Shown: in pieces, positions 1 to 10,137 of the stretch
Numbering within the stretch: position 1 is the first letter of the stretch
Layout: every line of letters starts with the position of its first letter
Assembly (NCBI GenBank): GCA_001584585.1
Contig: LSYV01000004.1
Coordinates: 1,180,332-1,211,901 of the forward strand
Direction of reading: 5' to 3'
Length of the DNA: 31,570 nt
From: Gonium pectorale
Lineage: Eukaryota > Chlorophyta > Chlorophyceae > Chlamydomonadales > Volvocaceae
Notes under the pieces: model-generated
What the model saw: only the letters and a program-made list of their open reading frames with translations
Told to the model about the DNA's origin: nothing
Databases searched by the model: none
Position numbers and translations under genes: made by a program

Positions 1-149
1 GGCAGGCGGATGGGAGGGGGGGGCGGGGAGGGCAGGCGGATGGGAGGGGGGGGAGGGCAGGCGGATGCGAGGGGGGTGGCGGGGAGGGCAGGCGGATGGG
101 GGTGGGTGGGCGGGGAGGGCAGGCGGATGGGAGGGGGGGCGGGCGTGTT
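1..149. repeat. G-rich minisatellite, about 5 copies of a 26-31 bp unit
   Basis: Five tandem, slightly diverged units begin at about 1, 31, 56, 87 and 118. Each opens with GGCAGGCGGATG and continues with long G runs. The plus strand has many closely spaced runs of three or more G, so G-quadruplex formation is possible. The array enters from the left edge, so its full length is unknown. It lies upstream of, or within an intron of, the plus-strand gene whose last exon ends at 681. Confidence 0.85.
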
Positions 150-596
150 CGCAATACCCCCAGGCCTATGCCACCAGGTGAGCTCAGCCGCCTAAACGGA
201 CACATGAGCGCAATGCGGAACGGGCGTGGAGGGGAGAAGGGTGAAGCGCTACGCCCGTGCCCGCCCCACGTGAAGCCGGGTGTGGAGCTGCTGATGCGGT
301 GTCCGACGAGTGCAGAGTAGGGTATGTGGGGGTGGGGGGGGCGGGGAGAGGGAGAGAGGGCCGCTGAGGGGGGGTTGTGCGTCGGCACGGTGGGGCTCGT
401 GGTCGGCATCGGGTCCCCCGACGATGCCCGGGTGGAGGTGGGGGTGAGCCGCGGCCGGGGCGCCGCGAGCTGGGAGCGGTTGGCGGAAGGCACGGAGGAC
501 GGGGTGAGGGGCTGCCGCACTCGCACATGCTGCCCTGGCTCGATCCCGGGATGCTCCGCCAGCCCGGGGGGGCTGCACTTCCCCGCCCTTCTTTAG

Positions 597-681
597 TTTC
601 GAGCCATTCAAGGAGAGCCGCCTCGACGTGATGACGGCGGAGGGGACTCCTCGCGCGGGGGGATACGGGCATTTTGCCTAG
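597..681 (+). CDS. 3' terminal exon of an unidentified plus-strand gene (partial)
   Basis: After a strong acceptor (a pyrimidine tract ending TTCTTTAG at 596), the frame beginning at 598 reads FEPFKESRLDVMTAEG and then TPRAGGYGHFA before a TAG at 679-681. The mixed composition looks coding. The piece is too short to stand out as a long ORF. A possible preceding exon ends at 177 with a CCACCAG|GTGAGC donor. In phase 2 it reads ACSQYPQAYAT, which would join in frame through a Ser codon. Everything upstream is in the G-rich repeat or outside the window. I do not recognise the protein. Its convergent orientation with the next minus-strand gene is consistent with two neighbouring 3' ends. Confidence 0.45.
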
Positions 682-804
682 CATGTCTGCGGCCAGGTTT
701 GCGCCCGAGCGACGGTCACCTCACACACACATACAATACAGCCCCCGGCGCTCCCACTGCGCCTAACCCACACCAACGGAGTGAGCGCCCCGGCTGTCCG
801 GCAC

Positions 805-1357
805 CTAGGCCGTAGCAAGGGCCAGCCCAGCAGGCTTTAGTTCACCGTATCGCCTGCCCCCACACCCGGCCCGCCGGCCCAGCAGCACCTGCGCCAGCGA
901 CAGCGCGTCCTTGCGGCTGGCCATCACGCGGCGGGTGAAGTCGATGACGGGCGTATCGGTGGCATCGATGCGCCGGGAGAGCGCCTGGCGGGGTCATTAT
1001 GGTTCAGCGGGGGAGGGCGGAGGGGGCTTCGTGGGTTTGACCTGCAAAGCACGTGCTCCAGGAGGCGACTGGTTAGCAGGCGGGCAGGGCACCCGCGTGT
1101 GTGATGGGTTTGGGGGGGGTCACAGGGTTGAAAGGCGTTCTCGACCCGAGGCGCACGCCATCCTGATTCGTCGGAGAGGGAGAGCTGCAGGCAGCGCGTC
1201 GAGGAGTCCTGGTTGGAGCGGCGTACTGGGGAGCCCCCCGGATCAGGGGGTGGGCGGGGAGGCGCGGGCGCGCTGGCGTGGCGCAACCCCACCGGTCCCG
1301 CACCTTGTACTTGCCGGCCGTGGCTGTGCCGGAGACCGCCATCGAGTTGTGCGCCAT
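805..1357 (-). CDS. Small unidentified protein, two exons, about 77 aa
   Basis: Exon 1 is 1357-1304: an ATG in GCGATGGCG context gives MAHNSMAVSGTATAGKYK, then an AAG|GTGCGG donor. Exon 2 is 984-805: a CCGCCAG acceptor, then ALSRRIDATDTPVIDFTRR, MASRKDALSLAQVLLGRR and a short Gly/Arg-rich end before TAG. The junction is in phase 0, and exon 2 has the G/C-ending codons typical of coding DNA in this window. The mix of charged and hydrophobic residues suggests a short helical protein, but no family is recognised. A CAG|GTGCTG inside exon 2 could be another donor, so the C-terminus is uncertain. The start is divergent from the ribosomal L18 gene, about 320 bp away. Confidence 0.45.
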
Positions 1358-1676
1358 CGCGCCGGAGGCAACGGCCGGCTCGACAGCGCCGCGAGCGAAG
1401 CGTTCGCTGAGGAAACACGCTCTCGGAAAACTCGCTGTCTTACGCGGTGTCTCGGTGTGTGTGTCGGTATCAAAGCAGGTGATGAAATGAATGAAAGCAG
1501 GCAACAACGCGAACGCTTGCGAGGCGAATGCGCGAGTGCAGAACGACGGTTATCAGTTGCGACGTTCCCTGGAGGCGGCTCTGAAACCACCCTGCTGCTA
1601 TGAGCCCCCTGCCCCTCAGCAGCCGGCTTGCTAGCTAGCTCCTCGTCTCTTCGTTTTCGCAGTAGGCACCACCATA
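1358..1676. promoter_or_regulatory. Divergent intergenic region between the small minus-strand gene and L18
   Basis: This stretch of about 320 bp separates the minus-strand start at 1357 from the L18 start at 1677. It must hold both 5' UTRs and probably a shared promoter. It contains a GTGTGTGTGT-like stretch near 1452-1465 and several short direct repeats (GCTAGCTAGCT at about 1629). I see no clear TATA box. Confidence 0.4.
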
Positions 1677-3676
1677 ATGCAGGCGTGCACTTTCAGGGCG
1701 TCCGCCCTGTCCTCGCTGGCTCCCACCCGGCCAGGTACCCATTATGGACAAGGATGAGCGGCTCTTCATAGTTGCATTAGCTCAATCTTGCTTGCGGCCG
1801 GATGCGGCTTGCAGCCGACCGTGCTGGGCCTCCGGGGCTGCCAAGCAGCCTTCTATGCAAGATGCTGCAGTCTGGACTGATTATGCTGCATTGGCCCGAT
1901 TGCAGTGAGCCGCGCGTTCGCGCCTGTGGTCGCCAAGGCTGCGGACACAAAGAAGGCCAGCACGCAGGCGCGGCACAAGCGCCTTCGCAAGAAGGTATGT
2001 TCTGTAGACTGGCTGGATGTGGGCTGAATTGGTCGGTCCAGCTGCGACAGAACTTGAGGCTGCGACTTGTGGTCCATGGCTGCCCCCTGTGTGCCGCCCT
2101 AATCCCTCGTGTGTGTTGCCCTTGTTCATTCTACAGCTCAGCGGTACTCCTGAGCGCCCGCGCATGGCGGTCTACAAGTCCAACCAGCACATCTACGTGC
2201 AGGTAACGGGCGCGACGGTGGCTCGCTTGGCTCTGGGTTTCGTCGTATTGGGGGTCCCTGTAACTGCCCTTGTTAATGCTTGCTTATATATCATGGCACC
2301 TGTGGGTGGTGGATGGTCTCACTTCCCCCTATCTAACCCACCAGGTCATCGATGACACCGCCGGCCACACCCTTGCGGCCGCTAGCACCCTGACGAAGGA
2401 GATGCGGGAATCCACTGAGGATAACGGCGCCAACATTGTGAGTCGTGCTGGAAAGCAGTGCTGCCACGGACTGGGTTCCAGCCACCCGGGGCGGGTCAAG
2501 TTACAGTCGGTGCACCGCTTGGGGACTCGCGCAGTCCGAAGGAAGGAGCAGGAGAAATTCCTTCCCAGTGAATCAGCTAGCAATTACCATCAGAGCGGTG
2601 CTAGGGGCCATCCAATCCACAACGCATCAGCAGCCTTCTGTAGACGGGGTGCAGCGCCGCGGTCGCAGCCAGCAGCAGTTGATATGACCGGCCAGCTTCA
2701 GGGAAGTCGAGAGGGCTACTGGTTGTGCCACGTCGCCTTCCCTGCTGCCAGCCTGGACCACTGCCCGTGGTCACCGGACGGCGGCGACCCAGGCAGCTGC
2801 TGTCGAAGTCAGCAGCTACTCCGTGCCTGTTGCGGCGCTTCCGGGCAATCCAGTGGATTGTTCTTTTGGCGCACTGCGGGCGGCCCACAGGTACACGCTG
2901 GATGCACTGGTCAGCGGAAGGGCGTGCCAGCCCGGGCCTGGTCCAGCCTGCGCTCTGCATGGCAGTGCCCTGAAAAGAGGCGGTGGTTTCGTTTCCAGGG
3001 CGGGGGAGGGAGCGGCGTCACGTGACGGCACATCGCTAGGGCTGCGGCTGGAATGAAGGAGAATGACGCGGAGGAGTACACATGCTGGCATCATAGTCGA
3101 GTAGCCCTGGGCATGTGCTCCGATGCGGCGACAGGCCAGCTGCAGGCAGCCAGCGGCTACTTGATCACAGCACCACGATGGATCGCTGCAGCGGCTTGCG
3201 GGCCGCGAAAGGCGCCATGGCCTGCGCTGACTACGTTCCGCAAACTGAACCAGCCTCACTGGATGCCTTTGCCCGACTGCTGATGGTGCCGGCCCGCGCC
3301 CCGCCGCTGCTTCGACTCCTGTCTCCGTGGGCTGTCAGTTTGAGCGTTCCTCGCCCTCCCTCCGCTTGCGCCCGTCAGGCCGCCGCCGAGGCTGTGGGCA
3401 AGAAGATCGCTGAGATCTGCCTGGCGAAGAACATCGAGAAGGTGGCCTTTGACCGCGGTGGCTTCAAGTACCACGGCCGTATCCAGGCAAGCGTTCGCGA
3501 CCGGGGTTCAGGAGTTGGCGCAAATGTGGGGTGGGTGCTGGACGCAAACTTGATTAGGTCAAGTAGGTTAATGGACCGCACGTTGATTCGTGTTCGCGAA
3601 GGCCCCACACGGCCCCTGTTCTCCGCCCTTGCAGGCCATCGCCGATGCCGCCCGCGCCGCCGGCCTCAACTTCTGA
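1677..3676 (+). CDS. PRPL18: Plastid ribosomal protein L18 (bacterial type uL18), six exons
   Basis: Component of the large subunit of the chloroplast ribosome; bacterial-type L18 binds 5S rRNA. Exons: 1677-1734, 1906-1994, 2137-2202, 2345-2437, 3379-3486, 3635-3676. All phases match and give 151 residues. Residues 1-38 are a Ser/Ala/Arg-rich transit peptide ([19 protein letters not shown]...). The mature part has the L18 landmarks: ARHKRLRKK, then [54 protein letters not shown] and the family C-terminus [13 protein letters not shown]. Length fits a bacterial L18 plus transit peptide. Intron 5 (3487-3634) starts with GCAAGC, a GC donor; the flanking [10 protein letters not shown] join fits the family exactly. 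Intron 4 is long (941 bp) and contains no recognised gene. Confidence 0.96.
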
Positions 3677-4259
3677 ACGTGTCGCCCGGCTGTGGACAAT
3701 CGCTGGCGCCGTCGGACACCGGAGTGCCGACGGCATCAGCGTTGCGGTCCTGCTGCACTTGCAGGCCTACTGCTGCCGCAAAGTGAACAGCTCCGCACAA
3801 GAGCATGAATGTCGGCGGAAAGTGAGGAGCAGCCGTCGTTGGCACCGTCTGCGAGGGCTAGGGCGGCGCGGGAAGCTCTGTGTGGGCGGAGGGCAGGCAG
3901 CCACCTGGCCCACATCGGCGCGGCACGCTCTGGGCCCCTTGCGCGAGCGTTGGCCTCGCCAGTTTTGGGCATGAACGGAAGGGTGCGGCCGTCGCCGGGG
4001 CGTCTCGTGTTCCGCGAGAATGCTGTGTTTGGGATTACTGCAGTCTGAAGGGCGGAATAAGGAGCATTTTCCAGGCGGCTCCTTCATCCCGTCTTGCGGG
4101 CTTGGCAGGTCTAAGGATGAGTTGTGCGCCGATGCGTGCATGATGTGAGAAGGTTGATAAGGGACGAGGTGATGGGCCTTCGCTTGTATGTCCTTGCGTG
4201 GAAGCCTAGTATCTGCCAGGGCCAACTACTTGTTGCCCCCAACTATACGCAGACACCTT

Positions 4260-4264
4260 TGTAA
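4260..4264 (+). terminator. Putative poly(A) signal TGTAA for L18
   Basis: TGTAA is the usual poly(A) signal in volvocalean algae. This is the first one I see after the L18 stop at 3676. It implies a 3' UTR of about 600 nt, which is within the known range for these algae. Confidence 0.5.
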
Positions 4265-4460
4265 CCGCGCCGGTGTGCCGCTTGGGTCTGAATAGGATCT
4301 GGCAGATGACGATGTACAGACAGAGTACGTACAGTTGCGCACGAGGCACGGACCCGCCTACCTCCGTTTTCTGCCGCTCCACCCCTCCCTTTGGGTGGCT
4401 CACCCCCGACGCCCCTCGTCCGGCATCGACTCATACAATTCAGAATGAAGTCAACGTATT

Positions 4461-4536
4461 GTTGGGTGGCTCTGTAGTAGGTTACACCACCCATCGCACA
4501 CGCGCGCCGACTACTGTACATGCATAGCCACCCAAC
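4461..4536. repeat. Perfect 11-bp inverted repeat around a poly(A) signal
   Basis: GTTGGGTGGCT at 4461-4471 and its exact complement AGCCACCCAAC at 4526-4536 are separated by 54 bp. The TGTAA signal of the minus-strand Cbp3-like gene (4482-4486) lies inside the loop. In RNA this could form a 3' UTR hairpin. Confidence 0.7.
4482..4486 (-). terminator. Putative poly(A) signal TGTAA for the Cbp3-like gene
   Basis: TTACA on the plus strand reads TGTAA on the minus strand, 165 nt past the stop codon at 4651. This spacing is usual for volvocalean genes. Confidence 0.6.
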
Positions 4537-4650
4537 ACCCACCATGCCGGAGAGCGCGGTAACGTGCTGAAAGCATGAGCCGTAAGACTGAACGTCCAGA
4601 GAAGCTAGCTGCATCATCTAATCACGAGGCACCAAGCCCAAGTACGGGTG

Positions 4651-7543
4651 TCAGGTGCGCCGGCCGCCTGCGTCGCTGCCTGCACCAGGCTCATGCTGTG
4701 GGGCCTCAGCTGTCGCATCGGCCGCAGCGTCTGCCGCCGCATCGGCCGCCGCCGCCACAACCGCCCCCAGCCCCGCCTCGGCGCCGAAGCCCACCGCCGC
4801 CGCCATCACCGCCGCCGCAGCCCCGCCAGGCGACACGCCCGCCCTGCCACGCCCTGACGGCCCCTCAACCCGCGCGCCCGTCTCCTGAAGTCCGGCGCTC
4901 TCCGCCCGCACAGACGCCGCTGGCCTCTCCTCCTGCGCGGCCTCCTCCTGCGCCGCCACGACCCCCGCCTCTCCCCCCTCCGCCGCCGCCAGCTCCTCCG
5001 GCGTCATGACGCCAGCCCGCACCAGCGCCGGCGCCAGGTGGGCGCTGAAGCGCACGTGGCCCCGCAGGACCGCCTCCTCCGGGGTCATCGCCAGGCACTG
5101 CAACTCGCGGGTGACGTAGAGCGCCACCAGCTCCGCGTTGGCTCTGGGGCGGGCGGGACGGGCGGAAGGGGGACGGGCGGAAGAGGGGTAAGACGGGGCA
5201 GGGCGGTATAGGGCTGGGCCAGGCGTGGGGCATGTCGGGGAGACGTGGACAGGCGCAACGAGGATTTTCCCGTTCCCTTGCCAGACGTGGGGCGGGGTGC
5301 TCAAGTGCTGGTGCCACGGGGATGAGGGACCTGGGAGGCGAAGCGGCAGTACGGCAGCAACGTCGGTCACGTCTTCGCATAGGTGACTGGAAGCGCGGAC
5401 TGGACGGGCGGGCCGCATGCACACTGGCGGCGACGCCTACCCACAAGCAGGTGGTGCCATGATGCGGCCCAGCAGGCCGATGCCAATCTGAGACTTGCAG
5501 ACCCGTGTTGGTGGCCGGCAAGCCTGCACAACCCACCAGAGCTACGCCGCGCCAACGGCGCGAAAACACCAGCCCCCACAGAGGCCCATATACACCCTCC
5601 AACGCCCGTCCAGCGGGAACGACTTGGTCACGCAGGCATTTCCTCTGCCTGACCTGTGCTTCTCCTCGCCGCCGAAGTACTTTTTGAGGATGACGTCCGG
5701 CAGCTTCTCGTCCGACTTGCCAGCCAGGACCTAGACAGCACAAAGCAGGTTACAGACGGGCGGGATGGAGCAGGAGTTGTTGCAAAGGCATCAAGGGTTG
5801 CACGAATGACCCCGCGCTTCGCCGGCGGCACATGAACGGGTCAAAGCCCCACTGTGCCGCGGCTGCAGCTCTGCGCCATCCCCGACCCTCCTCCAGGACC
5901 CAAGGGCGGCTCGCCGCACCAGTCGCAGCCTCACCTGGTCGAACTCAAACGCCGTCTCGTACCAGTGCTCCTCCAGCCGCTTGAGCCACTTGGACACGCC
6001 GATCTGGTTCACCGGCCGGTGGTGTCCGACCAAAGGCACCGCAGAGGTAAACCGAGGGAGATCGAGTCAATTGTTGGCCGGGCAGGCTCCAGTACTGCGT
6101 TCAACACGGCCCCCTTGTCGGGCCCCTCGTCGGCTCCCCAGGCGCGCAGATGCAGGCAGGGGCGCTGTACGGTCGTACCATCCTGGGAAACCCCATTGCC
6201 CGTAACGCGCGGCCCTTCTCCTACGTTGCATGCACCATGCCGTACATGGGTTAAGCTGTCTTGCACGCAACGCCCATCCTCGCTCGTCCCGCACCGCTAC
6301 TCTGCGACGGACCGCTACTCCCCGCCGCTAGCATTCCACCAGGCCAGTCCGTCACAGCCGGCGCCGACAACCAACTGTTGCGCTCCCCATGCAGTCTTAC
6401 TCCCGCCCTACTACCCTGCCACCTTTGCGCTTGTGCCGACCGGACGCCCACCTGCAGCCCCGCCGCATACACGCGGTACTCCACGTCCTGCTGGAACTGG
6501 TTGTAGAAGCGCTGCCGGAAGAACTTGGCGTCCTCGGGGCGCTCCGGTGCCCGCAGCCGTTGGATCACCATCCACACATGCAGCGACAGCAGGACGTACG
6601 TCGACCAGAACACGCTGCCTGTGTCGAAGGCTGGCGGGTGGCGAGCGGGCGAGCGGGGGCAACGGTGAAGGGGTGGAGGGACGGGAGCAGCTTGGAAAGG
6701 CGGCAGAAGCGGAGGTGGCCGGGGCCTCTGCGCAAGACAAGTTCAATGCTGTGTAGCCAGTCAGCCCGGCATGGGCGATTTGCGGCCGCAGCATACGCTG
6801 CAAGGGGCCAGTTGCATGACCCAGGCGGGCTGGCAGTCTCCCTCGTATGACCCCCGTGGCTTGGCCCGGGCGGGGGCACAACGCACCTCGCTGAAGCACG
6901 CCTGAGTCAATATGCTCTGTGATCGCTCCATACAACCGTTGGCCGCCTACCAAGAATGAGGGGAGGGGTTCCAATCAAATAGTTGGCTGGGGCCGGGGCT
7001 GCTTGGTGAAGGGGAGTGCCGGTTCGCAGTGTATGTCTCTCCTCCTCAAAAGCGACGCAATATCCCGCATGCTCAGCACACATGTTTCCCCCCTTACCGT
7101 GCAGGAGCTTGCTCTTCTTGCTCTCGAACCCCATTAACCGCAGCATGGCACGCCCAACCGGGTTGTCAAGGTCGGGCGGGACAAGCTCCTCGCCCCGGTC
7201 AAATTGCAGACTTAAAGGAGGTGTCTTTGTCAGCGTGTCGGTGACCTCGTGGAGCCTCGCAGAGTTCTGCGGTGCAGGCCGTCGGCACGTCAACCAGCGA
7301 TGACAGGCCACAAGCATTCACGCATAACCTCACCGAAGAAGAGCCAAACAGCCGCATGTGTTGGGTGGGCATCCTGGTGAAGGCCGACGTGGTGGGGCCA
7401 TCGTGGTCGCGCCCTGAGGTCGATGCCTGGCAGCCCATCGCTGACGCTGCAAGCCCTGTCGCATGCTGAACACAACACAACCCACTGCTTGATACTGAGC
7501 GTAGCGCTCTGCATGCGCGCAGCGCCTGTGCCACGCGAGTCAT
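4651..7543 (-). CDS. Ubiquinol-cytochrome c chaperone, Cbp3/UQCC1 family, six exons
   Basis: Mitochondrial chaperone that in yeast and animals assists cytochrome b synthesis and assembly of complex III. Exons: 7543-7334, 7266-7098, 6618-6452, 6003-5935, 5730-5654, 5143-4651. All phases match (about 394 aa). Residues 1-40 are Arg/Ala/Ser-rich (MTRVAQALRACRALRSVSSS), like a mitochondrial targeting peptide. The family domain spans about residues 128-290: WSTYVLLSLHVWMVIQRLR, FYNQFQQDVEYRVYAAG, IGVSKWLKRLEEHWYETAF, KLPDVILKKYFGGEE, LVALYVTRELQCL, and LRGHVRFSAHLAP. The last 100 residues are an Ala/Gly/Glu-rich tail coded largely by GCC/GCG repeats, beyond the usual family end. Exon 1 is the least certain: another acceptor at 7211 with a different first exon would also splice in phase. 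Confidence 0.9.
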
Positions 7544-7690
7544 TCTGGTCTACTGCACCGCCAACGAAACTAAGAGATGTTCGGTTGATAACGTGCACAC
7601 AATGCCATCAACGCACCAAGGTGCAGCACGGGTGACGCACTCGTCACGGCAGGTGTTGCACACGTGTAGTACAGTTGCCGTGCCGATCAG

Positions 7691-7715
7691 AGCCGGCTCA
7701 TCATCTGAGCCGGCT
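7691..7715. repeat. Perfect hairpin, 10-bp arms and 5-nt loop
   Basis: AGCCGGCTCA (7691-7700) and TGAGCCGGCT (7706-7715) are exact complements around a 5-nt loop TCATC. The inner GCCGGC is itself palindromic. It lies about 150 bp upstream of the start codon of the minus-strand Cbp3-like gene, so it may be in the promoter or 5' UTR. Confidence 0.85.
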
Positions 7716-9181
7716 TTGGTGCCGATCCATCTCTTCCTACGTAATGAACCCATTCCCCATGGTCATTCCCATTCCATGGTCACTCCCAAAACACACCAGT
7801 GCATTATGAAGATCCGATTTTGCACCGGCCTGCTGACCCACGGCGTGCCCACGGCGTGCGATACCAGTGCGCGAACATGCACCGGCTGAACATGGCTGAA
7901 CTACTTCTCCACCGCTCTCACGCTCTGCCCATGCTTTTGTGAGTCATCACTTGATTTTAAGCACGTCCTCTTTGAGTTCAGCGAGCTCCAAATCAAGCAC
8001 GTTCACAGCCGGGTGTGCTGTGCCCGGGCCGTGCATCCGGCATCGCGCTGCCTCCTTCACAGTTGCCAGAGGCCACTCGACCATGTCGCGTGGGCATCAT
8101 CAAGGGGCGGCAATCACGACCCGACATGGTTGACGTGGTTGTGTGCGGCTGCCGCTCAAGTATTCCTGTCGTACTGCAAAGCTACGGACATCCATGCCGA
8201 AACACCGAAATACTTCCAGTTGGGGCGGTTGGTGTGGGCGTGTGGCTGGCACGAGGCAGGGCGGGCGGTGCACACCAGTGGATGGGCCCGGAGGCGTGTC
8301 GTGGGGCCAGCATACCAGGACGTTGTAGCTTCCTGCCTCGGGTTGGGTCGGCAGCGAGCTGTGCGGCATCGCTGATAGGCTGACGCCGCCCCCGGTTCGT
8401 TGTGGACCAGACCCGCGTGTGCCCAGTCCATACGACACCGTATGCGCAGGGCGGGAGTGCTTTGCTGCACAGAAAACCGTGGTGCGCTTTTTATGCCAAT
8501 GCCGTGTTTAGGGCCAGGCGTCTCTTAGAAGTAGGTTACAGCCGAATCCGTATCGAACTAAGGACGCAAATCCCACGTTGCCATGTTGGACGTGGCATCG
8601 CTCGGCCGCCGAGGGAAGAGCCACGTACACCGCTGGCCCATTTCCGGCTACGAAATTCAATTCAGAACAAAAACGGGGCGGCTCCCGCATGGGCCGTAAC
8701 AACGTTCTAGGGCGCAACAATACTTGGTGGATTGCGCAGCATGCGACGCCGGTCGGATGCAACCGGCGCGCCGCAATCCGCTCCGGCAGCGTTATCCCGG
8801 AATACGTACACTCGTCCGTAGGTGACGGAAATACCGGCATTGGAGTTCTTCCGACATGCACGAGCGTCAAAGATACAAGTTTCGTCGGGAGCCTCTGATA
8901 ACGCAGACATGTGAGTACCAAACATAACGGCAAGCCATTGCCATGCACGAGGTGCACAGAGCACGGGCAGCCGAACACCCTGCGCGTCCGAAATAGACCC
9001 AGATCGCGGCCACATCCCCGCACTGTCATTGCGTGACGTCAATGTTCAGGGCCTCGGCCGCTCTCGCTACGCGCCGCTGCGCAACGGTCTGCCAGGGCCG
9101 CCAGCATATAAAACGTTCCGATTCAAGGCTCATCGGTTCAACACCCAGCCCTCCGCACCGCATTGTGGGGCAACGGCGGCC

Positions 9182-9481
9182 ATGGCCCAAGCAGCAATGC
9201 CGGGCCCGCGGGGCCCCCACGTCAGTGTGCGGCCGGTGGGAGTGCCCGCGCCCCGTGCGATGCAAGTTATTGCCGAGCCAGTCTCGGTCTCTTCCCCCCT
9301 TAGCAAAGAACGCAAATTCCATAACCCGTACGTAACGAGGCGGCTCAACAGCGGCCACCAGGGCAGACGTTCGGCCAACGGGCCGGAGGTGTCTACCCCG
9401 CCTGAGCCATTCCCACCGCACCGCGAATCCCACTCAACACGTCTTTGCAGTGCTGCGCGAATAGGCGATAAAAGTACATGA
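9182..9481 (+). CDS. Weak candidate for a small protein of about 99 aa
   Basis: A TATA-like CATATAAAA at about 9105-9113 is followed some 70 bp later by an ATG in GGCCATGGCC context. The ORF runs to a stop at 9479-9481 (MAQAAMPGPRGPHVSVRPVG at the start). Third positions are fairly G/C-rich, but the family is unknown and the sequence could be chance. It has no recognisable signal peptide or domain. Confidence 0.2.
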   Translation: MAQAAMPGPRGPHVSVRPVGVPAPRAMQVIAEPVSVSSPLSKERKFHNPYVTRRLNSGHQGRRSANGPEVSTPPEPFPPHRESHSTRLCSAARIGDKST

Positions 9482-10137
9482 CTCTTTATCAGCCGGCATA
9501 GCGGCGTGCGGGAAAACCAAGGCTGTACAGCAAGCAGCCACGGCCTGCAGCCAAGCTCGTGCTATGAGCTCATCCCCTGGTCAGCGGTCACCGCTGTCGC
9601 CTGCGGTCGCACCGGACCGTATGCTGCGACTACAATGTCCCCCCAGGGCGCGTTATCGTATATGAGCCTCCTCTGGACTCCACCCCGTTTCATTGTCGGG
9701 CGTCAGCTTAGCAACCGTGCGTTGGCAGGCGGGCCCGCGGACAACGGGCCCGGCGCTGGGTCCAAGGACTGCGGGCGCACCATCCGCCGGCCGTACCGGC
9801 GCAGCCTCCAAGCTTCCGTTCAACATCAAAGGCGCTCCAGAGCGCCCCTCAGCACACCCTCCAGCCGCCGCAGAGCGCATCCTCTGGCGCCCTCCATGGC
9901 CCCTTCCGGGCCTCCGGATGTAGCAAGCGAATCATGCTTTGACCGCGGCGGCCATTGACTGCAGCCAGTGGCCCTCGGCTCACGGCCTCGCCAGCCCTGC
10001 GCCTCCGCCGCTGCGGCTACTGCTGTAGGAACTGCTGCTGGAGCAACGGCTGAGGCCCGCCCATTTGCCTCCTGCGTGTTGGCCCTGTGCCGCAGCTGCC
10101 CGGGGTCTTTGTTCAGGCACCGGCCACCGCGCCCATG

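Larger units (their letters stand above)
3677..4650. other. Convergent 3' region between L18 and the Cbp3-like gene
   Basis: No gene is recognised in this stretch of about 970 bp. It should carry the 3' UTRs of two genes that converge: L18 on the plus strand, with a TGTAA at 4260-4264, and the Cbp3-like gene on the minus strand, with a TGTAA at 4486-4482. The ORFs here are short and lack coding character. Confidence 0.6.
7544..10137. other. Gene-poor region between the Cbp3-like gene and ZNG1
   Basis: About 2.6 kb with no recognised gene. It holds the 5' flank of the Cbp3-like gene, including a perfect hairpin at 7691-7715. The middle (roughly 7.9-9.1 kb) looks less GC-rich than its neighbours. 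ORFs up to 173 aa occur on both strands without family motifs or clear coding composition. The right end should contain the ZNG1 3' UTR, although I found no TGTAA close to its stop. Confidence 0.55.

Noticed and set aside
1..149. CRISPR-like repeats
   Set aside because: Units are tandem without spacers and the genome is eukaryotic; this is a minisatellite.
184..684. ORF of 166 aa on the minus strand
   Set aside because: Pro/Arg/Ser-rich shadow of a GC-rich repeat region; no motifs, and the plus-strand terminal exon at 597-681 explains part of it better.
7334..7401. Alternative first exon for the Cbp3-like gene starting MAPPRRPSPGCPPNT
   Set aside because: It splices in phase to an acceptor at 7211, but the longer ATG at 7543 gives a much better mitochondrial presequence and a well-formed 67-bp intron.
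8508..9042. Overlapping minus-strand ORFs of 173 and 111 aa
   Set aside because: No domain, no convincing splice sites or poly(A) signal, and neither frame has clearly coding composition.
9120..9160. GGTTCAACACC resembling a tRNA B box near a TATA-like element
   Set aside because: No matching A box or cloverleaf could be drawn around it.
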